In this document: in pieces, positions 1 to 5,140 of the stretch
How positions within the stretch are numbered: position 1 is the first letter of the stretch
How the letters are laid out: each line of letters opens with the position of its first letter
NCBI GenBank assembly: GCA_002449335.1
Contig: DKDL01000040.1
Location: 5,703-13,516, forward strand
Length of the DNA stretch: 7,814 nt
Reading direction: 5' to 3'
Source: Succinatimonas sp. UBA6849
GTDB taxonomy: Bacteria > Pseudomonadota > Gammaproteobacteria > Enterobacterales > Succinivibrionaceae
Program-made: the position numbers and the translations under genes
Notes under the pieces: generated by a model
The model's input: only the letters and a program-made list of their open reading frames with translations
Databases searched by the model: none
What the model was told of the DNA's origin: nothing

Positions 1-487
1 TAATACCTAAATCTCTTGCGATACCTAAAGCTCTTGATAAGTTAACAGCATCTGTAGGAATACCGATCTGAGCACCTTCTGGTACCTCATCAAATGACTT
101 GTATTTATCAGAGAAAACACCTAAACCTAATGTTGGAACGTTGATAACATCCTTTAACTTTAAGCCCTGGTTCTCAACAATACCGTCTAAGTACTTCTTG
201 TGCTGCATTAAGTTAACATCGATATCACCTGAATCTAAAGCAGCATCAGGCTGAACGTAATCGGTGAACTCAACGAACTCAATCTTATAATCCTTTGCCT
301 CTAAGATTGGCTTGATGTGCTTGTCGATCATTCCTCTGTATGGTCCTGGAACAACACCAACCTTAATGGTTGAAGGGATAGCAGAAGCTGTATTTGCCTC
401 TTCTTTTTTCTCATCACCGCAAGATGCTAAAGATAAAACAGCAGCACCTAATAACAAAGCTTTTGAAACCTTACCTAAAAATTTCAT
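1..487 (-). CDS. metQ: MetQ/NlpA-family methionine-binding lipoprotein, N-terminal part (3' end beyond window)
   Basis: This encodes the substrate-binding lipoprotein of a methionine ABC importer, anchored on the periplasmic side of the membrane. The first 162 residues are visible and the frame runs off the left edge. A Lys-containing N-terminus and hydrophobic stretch lead to a lipobox LASC, with the lipidated Cys at residue 23. The NlpA-family pattern then follows: IKVGVVPGPYR, FVEFTDYVQPDAALDSGDID, NQGLKL, and PEGAQIGIPTDAVNLSRAL. The start ATG at 485-487 has an AGGAGA Shine-Dalgarno just upstream (around 495-500). The protein aligns without large gaps to the complete paralogue at 816-1670; I count about 81 identities in 122 mature positions. 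It has its own promoter at 600-627, so it need not be cotranscribed with that paralogue. The family call is firm; methionine as ligand is from family knowledge, and the symbol is by homology. Confidence 0.92.
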   Translation of the reverse strand, partial: MKFLGKVSKALLLGAAVLSLASCGDEKKEEANTASAIPSTIKVGVVPGPYRGMIDKHIKPILEAKDYKIEFVEFTDYVQPDAALDSGDIDVNLMQHKKYLDGIVENQGLKLKDVINVPTLGLGVFSDKYKSFDEVPEGAQIGIPTDAVNLSRALGIARDLGI

Positions 488-599
488 TTTCTCTTCTCCT
501 ATATAAGGTTCTTATAAATTCTTGGAGTTTTATAAACGCTCTAAAATAAGGATCATTTACAAAATCTTCAATTCACATATATAAACTAGGTTTTGAGTA

Positions 600-627
600 A
601 GTCTACCTAAGTTAAAGGTAGTGTCAA
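600..627 (-). promoter_or_regulatory. sigma70-type promoter for the partial metQ copy, with a palindrome in the spacer
   Basis: Read on the minus strand there is a perfect -35 TTGACA (622-627), a 16-nt spacer, and a -10-like TAGACT (600-605, four of six to consensus). The spacer is almost filled by an inverted repeat, CTACCT-N7-AGGTAG (603-621), placed where a repressor could occlude RNA polymerase. The predicted transcript would have a 5' UTR of about 105 nt before the ATG at 487. The regulator is unknown; the sequence is not a MetJ box. Confidence 0.55.
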
Positions 628-675
628 CACCGCATTTAACTTAATTAGCCGTATTTATTTATCTTGTCTTGCAAT

Positions 676-701
676 GCCTGTAAAGACTGGGCTTTACAGG
701 C
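676..701. repeat. Strong hairpin between the two metQ copies
   Basis: Perfect 10-bp inverted repeat GCCTGTAAAG / CTTTACAGGC around a 6-nt loop. It lies downstream of the metQ gene at 816-1670 and upstream of the promoter of the partial copy, so it could help end the metQ transcript. No convincing T-run follows on either strand, so it is called an inverted repeat rather than a proven intrinsic terminator. Confidence 0.5.
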
Positions 702-781
702 TTTGTTACAAATTATCTCTTATGTATTGTTTGCACCTATTTGGTGATTAGTTTGAGGATTAAATAATGTAACTTCTATAT

Positions 782-804
782 AGCTGCGTACTTTCTACGC
801 AGCT
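782..804 (-). terminator. Probable metQ transcript-end hairpin
   Basis: Perfect 9-bp inverted repeat AGCTGCGTA / TACGCAGCT with a 5-nt loop, beginning 11 nt after the metQ stop codon. Position and stem stability fit a transcription terminator or 3'-end stabilising structure. The U-tract on the minus strand is poor (ATATAGAAG), so termination strength is uncertain. Confidence 0.45.
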
Positions 805-815
805 TTGGTTAATCA

Positions 816-1670
816 TTAGTTCTTTGGCCACCATGCTGGCTTTGCAAAGTTCTTGAATACAGGATCAGAATCTACACCTTTAATGAACTGTAAATCTTCA
901 ACACTCTCTTTTAAGAACTTACCAACACCATTTACTCTGTGGTTCTGAACTGCGATCACTAACTTAATTGGCTCTAAAACGTTCTCTGCACCTAATGCAT
1001 GCTCAAAATCAAGCTTTGCTGCATATGCATAGTTGCCTGGTACAAAAGCCGCTGCAATTGAGTCTAATGAACGAGGTAACTGAGCAGCTTCCATTGCTAC
1101 GAACTTAAGATCTTTAGGGTTCTTATCAATATCAGCAATAGATGCTTTCTGCTCATCCTTATCTGACTTTAAGGTAATCACACCTAAGTCACGAGCAACA
1201 CGTAAAGCTCTTGCTAAGTTAACAGCATCATTTGGAATACCAACCTGTGAACCTTCAGGGATCTCGTCTAAAGTCTTGTATTTCTCTGAAAATACAAAGA
1301 TACCTAAGGTTGGGAAGTTAACTACTGATGATAACTTTAAGCCCTGGTTCTGAACGATTCCGTTTAAATAAGCCAGATGCTGGAATAAGTTAGCATCGAT
1401 GTCACCTGCGTCTAATGCTGAATCTGGCTGTACCCAATCGGTAAACTCAACGAACTTTAACTCATGACCGCGCTTTTCAACTACAGGCTTTAAGTACTTA
1501 TCTAAGATCTCTCTGTAAGGTCCTGGTACAACACCAATCTTAATTACCTTAGGTACACTGGTATCTGAAGATGAGGCATCACCTTTCTTGCCATCATCTC
1601 CGCAACCAGTTAGAGAAAACGCCACAGCAGTTAATAAAAGAGCTTTGCTTAATAATGATTTGAATTTCAT
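816..1670 (-). CDS. metQ: MetQ/NlpA-family D-/L-methionine-binding lipoprotein
   Basis: This is the complete 284-aa periplasmic-facing lipoprotein of a MetNIQ-type ABC importer; it binds methionine and delivers it to the permease. Residues 1-23 form a lipoprotein signal (Lys2, Lys4, hydrophobic core, lipobox SLTGC) with Cys23 as the lipidation site. A Ser/Asp/Lys-rich linker follows, then the NlpA fold: IKIGVVPGPYREIL, FVEFTDWVQPDSALDAGDID, NQGLKL, PEGSQVGIPNDAVNLARAL, and FVPGNYAYAAKLD near residue 215. Length is usual for the family. The ATG at 1668-1670 follows a modest AGGTG site. The promoter at 1953-1982 implies a long leader containing a small Met/Cys-rich ORF (1743-1829). No metN or metI gene is adjacent in the window, so this is either an orphan receptor or part of a duplicated metQ array whose transporter genes lie to the left. 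The family assignment is secure; ligand range (methionine versus derivatives or peptides) is not shown by sequence. Confidence 0.95.
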   Translation of the reverse strand: MKFKSLLSKALLLTAVAFSLTGCGDDGKKGDASSSDTSVPKVIKIGVVPGPYREILDKYLKPVVEKRGHELKFVEFTDWVQPDSALDAGDIDANLFQHLAYLNGIVQNQGLKLSSVVNFPTLGIFVFSEKYKTLDEIPEGSQVGIPNDAVNLARALRVARDLGVITLKSDKDEQKASIADIDKNPKDLKFVAMEAAQLPRSLDSIAAAFVPGNYAYAAKLDFEHALGAENVLEPIKLVIAVQNHRVNGVGKFLKESVEDLQFIKGVDSDPVFKNFAKPAWWPKN

Positions 1671-1742
1671 TTCAACACCTAAATTTCTAATAAAGTTAAA
1701 AACTAAAAAACGAGTAAAAAAGAGAAAACTTGATATACAGAC

Positions 1743-1829
1743 CTAGAAGGTCATTCGCATACAAAGACATGACATTGACAGACATGAAACAGGAGCTAAC
1801 ACAACTGAATCATTTACTAAAACTTTCAT
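1743..1829 (-). CDS. Candidate Met/Cys-rich leader peptide upstream of metQ
   Basis: A 28-codon ORF starts at ATG 1827-1829 and stops at TAG 1743-1745, 72 nt before the metQ start. It has the best Shine-Dalgarno in this part of the window, AGGAGG at 1834-1839, four nucleotides from the ATG. The peptide begins MKVLVNDSVVLAPVS. Residues 16-26 read CLSMSCLCMRM, six sulphur amino acids in eleven, including Met19, Met24 and Met26 and Cys16, Cys21 and Cys23. A short hairpin (1740-1752) covers the stop codon, and U-rich RNA follows before metQ. This layout resembles amino-acid leader peptides whose ribosome progress controls the downstream gene. I do not recognise a named family. It could be a chance ORF; the strong SD and the residue composition matched to the downstream gene argue against that. 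Confidence 0.42.
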   Translation of the reverse strand: MKVLVNDSVVLAPVSCLSMSCLCMRMTF

Positions 1830-1833
1830 ATGT

Positions 1834-1839
1834 CCTCCT
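1834..1839 (-). promoter_or_regulatory. Strong Shine-Dalgarno of the metQ leader ORF
   Basis: AGGAGG on the minus strand, 4 nt before ATG 1827-1829. The ATG region (1824-1834) can pair with 1781-1789 inside the ORF as a 9-bp helix with a 2-nt bulge, which would hide the start codon and part of the SD. Confidence 0.5.
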
Positions 1840-1952
1840 GAATTAAGTGTTGGGATCAAAAATCAAATTCTTTAAATAAAAACTATTTAAGAATGCTTAC
1901 CAAAATTATTTAATTGTTGTTATTTAGTGCGCTTCATTCTGAACGCAAAAAC

Positions 1953-1982
1953 ATTATTAAGCATGAGTGAAAATCTAGTCAA
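1953..1982 (-). promoter_or_regulatory. sigma70-type promoter of the metQ leader transcript
   Basis: Minus strand: -35 TTGACT (1977-1982, five of six to consensus), an 18-nt spacer, and -10 AATAAT (1953-1958, five of six). Transcription would start near 1946. That gives about 117 nt before the leader ORF and about 275 nt before metQ, unusually long for a simple transporter gene. Confidence 0.5.
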
Positions 1983-2187
1983 TAAAAAAAATTTGCCGAT
2001 CATGATGATTTTCGCCTGAAAAAAAATAAAACTCAAATTACCAAGTCCCTTAAATCTCCAATTCTAAATACCTATATATAGATGATAAGAAGAAGATCAA
2101 AAAGAAAGAATTAAAGACTAAAAATAATAAAGACACAGGATCATCGAAATTTGAGCATAGAAAGGTATGGGAGGGGAGAGTGAAAGT

Positions 2188-2331
2188 ATGACTCAAAAAA
2201 TCATTAGATCACGCTATATGTTGAAATATGAGCAGACTAATTACTATCACAATATAATCAAGAATTACTTAATAAAAAACAAAGATAATAATATTATCTT
2301 AGTAGATTTTAATATTACTAATATCATATAA
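2188..2331 (+). CDS. Possible small ORF, 47 aa, unknown
   Basis: ATG at 2188-2190 is preceded by a striking purine-rich stretch, GGGAGGGGAGAG (2169-2180), with 7 nt to the start, in otherwise A/T-rich DNA. The frame runs 47 codons to TAA at 2329-2331. The product begins MTQKIIRSRYMLKYEQTNYY and then becomes Lys/Asn/Ile-rich, much as random AT-rich sequence would. A perfect palindrome (2282-2300) lies inside the 3' half. No domain, signal peptide or family is recognised. It could be a small protein, a broken gene start, or chance. Confidence 0.22.
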   Translation: MTQKIIRSRYMLKYEQTNYYHNIIKNYLIKNKDNNIILVDFNITNII

Positions 2332-3054
2332 GCGTTGAGAATTATTTATTAAATAATAGATTACAGTTGTAAATAATAACATTACATTTACTTAACTGCA
2401 TATTGATTTGTAAAGTTCTGTATAAATTCTGAAAATTTCAATTTTATGTATTTTAGCTTTTATTTTGAAATTAAATTACATTACAATAATTACATTTATG
2501 AAATTCATAAAAATACATTGTTTTTAATGAAATTAAAGTAATTTAATATTATTAAATATATCTGTTATTTAGATTTTTATACTTTACTTTATTCATAATT
2601 ATTTCTTGTAATTCAATATATTATTAACATTTAACAAATTTTTAATTCAAAATATATTTTTGTGTCACTCTCTTTTTCAAATAATTTTTTACTTTCAAAA
2701 TATCTGATATTTTCAGACAACATCTAAGTAAATTTATTCGATGACTTTCAAAATTAAGTATTTTTGACACAATCACGTTCTTTTCTTTCGTTAACTTCCG
2801 TAAAGATCACGACTTTCTTCGTGGCTTGTATGATCGATTTTTTATTATAGAGATCACATATTTTTCTAGTTTTCTATAACATCAATAGCTTATTTAAGAA
2901 GGATCATGTTATATTGAGATTATGAGATGAGTTCTGAGGGTAATCTGATACTAAATATTACTTACAAGACTTGGATCAGCAAGTTCTCAATCAGTTTCAG
3001 ACTCTTGCTCAAAAGATTTAATTACACGAAAAGATCTGGTACATAAATCAGATT

Positions 3055-3080
3055 GAGAATGGTCGAAAGACTACAGCAAA
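3055..3080. repeat. Imperfect direct repeat, copy A
   Basis: GAGAATGGTC, then 4 nt, then AGACTACAGCAAA. A second copy at 3387-3423 lies directly between the zapC-like gene and its terminator. The two copies share both end blocks but differ in the spacer (4 versus 14 nt). In copy B the spacer forms a small hairpin. Confidence 0.5.
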
Positions 3081-3083
3081 CTC

Positions 3084-3111
3084 TCAGGCTACTGCATCTA
3101 CAGTAGCCTGA
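3084..3111. repeat. Strong 11-bp hairpin
   Basis: Perfect inverted repeat TCAGGCTACTG / CAGTAGCCTGA with a 6-nt loop, directly beside repeat copy A. It could end a transcript from either side, but no clean U-run follows on either strand and no gene adjoins it. Confidence 0.5.
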
Positions 3112-3204
3112 AAACTTTCTGGCGTCCCCCTTTTTACACAGCACTCTTACCTTCAATAGGCTCTTTCTTTTAGGATCACTTAATACAGTCATATAAAGAC
3201 TCTT

Positions 3205-3216
3205 GTAACGCGTTAC
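3205..3216. promoter_or_regulatory. Perfect 12-bp palindrome GTAACGCGTTAC
   Basis: A GC-containing perfect palindrome in AT-rich DNA. The form resembles LacI/GalR-family operators (TGTAA...TTAC around a central CG-rich core). No promoter or gene start beside it is convincing, so operator function is only a suggestion. Confidence 0.25.
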
Positions 3217-3349
3217 GTGGCTGCTCAAAAGCATAGTAATGATATGATTGGATCAAGGCTATATAGAGTGCTTTTAATGCTTTATGTCGATAGCTCTTAG
3301 GATCATTTAATGACTGTAATTAACTAGACTTTTGATGACTCCAGGAGGC

Positions 3350-3386
3350 AAAAAAAATCCCTCTTGGATGGAGCGTCCTTGAGGGA
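3350..3386 (-). terminator. Intrinsic terminator of the zapC-like gene
   Basis: Minus-strand RNA folds as TCCCTC/GAGGGA outer arms, a small internal loop, then GGA/TCC, followed directly by eight U residues (A-run 3350-3357). It lies 58 nt past the stop at 3445 and is a clear Rho-independent terminator. Confidence 0.85.
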
Positions 3387-3423
3387 GAGAATGGTCTTAA
3401 CTAACGTTAAGAACTACAGCAAA
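3387..3423. repeat. Imperfect direct repeat, copy B
   Basis: GAGAATGGTC, then 14 nt, then AGAACTACAGCAAA, matching the element at 3055-3080. The spacer contributes to a hairpin TCTTAAC-TAAC-GTTAAGA (3395-3412). This copy sits in the 3' UTR of the zapC-like gene. Confidence 0.5.
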
Positions 3424-3444
3424 TTAGGAGAAAAATTAAATCTT

Positions 3445-4011
3445 TTAAGCATATTTATGACCGTTTCTACGGTTGTTAAGCTCTCTGAATTCAAAAACAC
3501 ACTCAGGATCAACTCTGATCATCTGACCTAATGAGTAACCTCTGTGCTGCTTAACATCTAACAACAGCTCTCTGTTTAGAAGCATCAGTCTTGTAAGACC
3601 ATCTGCATCACGTGGTTCTAGCACAACGCAGTCACCACACTTAAATTCGTTTGTATATACTGATACAACATCACCTTCGAGTACTTCATACTCTCTTTGT
3701 GACCCCATCATAAAGTATCTAGAAGTAGGGATTGCAGGCTTTGTATACTGTTCACAAGCAACTGCATTGATTCCAAGATCAAGGGCACTGCCCTCATCTT
3801 TTAAGATCTTATTGATACCTTCTAGATAGTAAGTCAGTAACTCACCTTCTTTAATGGTAAAAGACGCATTAACTTCTGGTTTCATGTATAAATCATCAAC
3901 AGAGAAATGGGTTTTAAATAAATAAGATTTGCCTTCATCTGTTGTTAAATTGATGCTGAGGATGCCGTTTTGGAACGTCCATGTGCAATCATTTTGAGGA
4001 TTGATAACCAT
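3445..4011 (-). CDS. zapC: ZapC-like cell division protein
   Basis: The product is 188 aa with no signal peptide or membrane segment, so cytoplasmic. ZapC in enterobacteria binds FtsZ, promotes lateral bundling of protofilaments and helps stabilise the Z-ring; E. coli ZapC has 180 residues. From memory the alignment holds along the whole length. An N-terminal INP...W region matches IKPDDNW in E. coli. INAVACEQYTKPAIPTSRYF (about 81-100) matches a segment with the same NA, Y.KP, P.S and F positions. A GD element at about 113-114, a VLEP...LMLLNRE block, and a near-C-terminal LG.MI segment also align. The ATG at 4009-4011 has AAGGACAG upstream at slightly long spacing. The gene is single, with its own terminator at 3350-3386; its promoter is not clear in the AT-rich upstream DNA. 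Similarity is distant, so the name is probable rather than certain. Confidence 0.7.
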   Translation of the reverse strand: MVINPQNDCTWTFQNGILSINLTTDEGKSYLFKTHFSVDDLYMKPEVNASFTIKEGELLTYYLEGINKILKDEGSALDLGINAVACEQYTKPAIPTSRYFMMGSQREYEVLEGDVVSVYTNEFKCGDCVVLEPRDADGLTRLMLLNRELLLDVKQHRGYSLGQMIRVDPECVFEFRELNNRRNGHKYA

Positions 4012-4639
4012 TTGTTTTTGCTGTCCTTATTATTTTTGTTGTAATTTGATTTCATTTTATATTACTTTTTCAAAAAATGAAATACAAAAATTGAATTTTT
4101 TGCTTTTTATACTTTACAAATATTAAATTTCGATCCCTGTATCACATAATTTACATTCTTAATATTTGAAAAGTACTCACCCTTTTATCTTTTACTCAAG
4201 ATTATTTCTTTATTTACAACTTGATTACTTCTTATTATTTATTTGTTATGCATATTACTTCATTTCTACTATTCCTACTCTCTTTATCTTATTATTTATG
4301 ATTTCATTAAAGCCTCCTTTGCATCTTTGTTTTATGTCTAAAGAATTGGATAATCACAGTGTGCAGCAATGCAATAACAGTGTAGCTGTATTACCCTCTT
4401 CACTGATTACCTGTAAAGACAAAAGGACATCAAAAGAGCTTTTAAAATCACATCTAGAAACAGTAAATTGTCATTTATTTATATAACGATATTCACATTT
4501 TATTGTATATTCTATTTTCTTATCACCACTTATAAGTTATTTTTATAGCAAAGACACAAACAGCTTATATACGCCATTTATCAAGGATTTTCAGATTTTC
4601 TTTATTTTTCATGAATTCTGCTTTGCTCCATTTTGATAC
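4012..4639. other. AT-rich intergenic tract, no gene supported
   Basis: The 5' part should contain the promoter of the zapC-like gene (TATAAA-like boxes near 4060-4070 on the minus strand, without a good -35). A less AT-rich island at about 4326-4486 keeps a plus-strand frame of 50 codons open from an ATG at about 4335, but it lacks a Shine-Dalgarno and matches nothing I know. On the minus strand near 4310 an AAAGGAGG site precedes an ATG followed after two codons by a stop, which could be the vestige of a lost gene start. Confidence 0.5.
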
Positions 4640-4744
4640 TCACTTTTTCAATAATTTGAAGCTCAATTTCTCAGAATAAGCTTGTTTCAATCTCAAAAAA
4701 TAGTCCTGGTTCTCCAAGTCTTCCATCCTCAATTCTCTTTTCAT
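4640..4744 (-). other. Possible 34-aa ORF overlapping the remnant frame
   Basis: ATG at 4742-4744 is immediately preceded by AGAGGGGAGGA, and a 34-codon frame ends in TGA at 4640-4642. The peptide begins MKRELRMEDLENQDYF and is charged. The same frame continues past the TGA for another 22 codons (ending IDKWRI-like, Lys/Glu-rich) to the next stop, so this may instead be part of a pseudogene with an in-frame stop. It overlaps the frame at 4671-4859 in another register; at most one is likely to have been translated. Confidence 0.2.
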
Positions 4745-4859
4745 TCCTCCCCTCTACATATGCACAAGCTTCATTGCTGTAGGTCTTTATTTTTGAAAAT
4801 TGATTGTTTACATCACGGTATTTTGATGCAGCGAGCTTTACCAATCTAACGATACATGA
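4671..4859 (-). pseudogene. Probable coding remnant, C-terminal-like fragment, unknown family
   Basis: A minus-strand frame of 62 codons between stops (TAG at 4860-4862, TGA at 4671-4673) has no plausible start codon with a ribosome site. Its translation looks protein-like rather than like random AT-rich DNA: it contains VKLAASKYRDVNNQFSKIK, then NEACAYVEGRNEKRIEDGR, then LGEPGLFFEIE. Codons such as GCT, GCA, GAT and GGA resemble those of the real genes here. It lies in the middle of a gene-poor tract. The simplest reading is the tail of a gene that lost its 5' part, possibly with a frameshift into the frame described at 4640-4744. I do not recognise the family, and a transposase remnant is only one possibility. 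Confidence 0.3.
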
Positions 4860-4864
4860 CTATT

Positions 4865-4888
4865 GATAAGAGCTGTTTGCTACTTATC
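4865..4888. repeat. Hairpin with alternative partner
   Basis: GATAAGAGC pairs with GCT-A-CTTATC (nine pairs, one bulged A, 5-nt loop). The left arm could instead pair with GCTCTTAT at about 4910-4917, which on the plus strand is followed by a short T-rich run. There is no gene on the plus strand to regulate, so this may be coincidental. Confidence 0.3.
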
Positions 4889-5073
4889 TATGCTAGACAT
4901 CGTACAGGCGCTCTTATAGCTTTTATTACATCGCTCGTACATACGTTCTGATTATTGTTAAGATTGCCTTCTATGGCTTAATAAAAGGTTATTAGAGAGG
5001 ATCAAAGGTATAAAGAGGACTGGATATTACTTGTTGAGTGATGTTGTATGAAGTAAATTGAAGCTTATAGCGT

Positions 5074-5108
5074 AAAAAAAAGGGCGAGAGTTGTTTTAAC
5101 CCCGCCCT
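5074..5108 (-). terminator. Intrinsic terminator of the porin gene
   Basis: On the minus strand GGGCG-GGGTT pairs with AACTC-(T)-CGCCC around an AAAAC loop, followed directly by a run of U residues (A-run 5074-5081). It begins about 33 nt after the porin stop codon and is a strong Rho-independent terminator. Confidence 0.92.
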
Positions 5109-5140
5109 AACACAGTTTCTATGGTTAACAGATTTTCAAA

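Larger units (their letters stand above)
1983..3349. other. Long AT-rich gene-poor tract
   Basis: No recognisable gene is present. The stretch from about 2240 to 2770 is extremely A/T-rich with no sustained frame. Features visible are a possible 47-aa ORF (2188-2331) and a 19-nt palindrome at 2282-2300 (AAGATAATA-A-TATTATCTT). There is a small CACGA/TCGTG hairpin (2808-2823), a strong hairpin (3084-3111), and a GTAACGCGTTAC palindrome (3205-3216). Seven plus-strand GGATCA copies start at 2138, 2901, 2973, 3173, 3250, 3300 and (just outside) 1853. From about 2790 to 3340 base composition is less extreme, which would fit decayed genes or an untranslated RNA, but I cannot name either. Confidence 0.6.

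Noticed and set aside
312..506. Plus-strand 64-aa open frame
   Set aside because: It is antisense to the metQ N-terminal coding region, has no ribosome site, and the minus strand carries the recognisable lipoprotein.
1740..1790. MetJ box array upstream of metQ
   Set aside because: AGAC-containing octamers occur, but the best match AGACGTCT at only five of eight, and the repeat spacing is 15 rather than 8 bp. The AGACGTCA-like octamer near 7480 is single and not near a methionine gene.
1997..2030. Possible terminator between A-runs
   Set aside because: The sequence flanked by A-runs has no proper stem; only ATCATGAT is palindromic.
3022..3234. Minus-strand 70-aa open frame
   Set aside because: It runs through the strong hairpin at 3084-3111 and the palindrome at 3205-3216, has no Shine-Dalgarno, and matches no known protein pattern.
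4166..4486. Plus-strand 106-aa open frame with hydrophobic N-half
   Set aside because: It starts at TTG without a ribosome site; the hydrophobic part is just T-rich DNA read as Phe/Leu/Ile. The last 50 codons look slightly more protein-like, but no start signal or family supports them.
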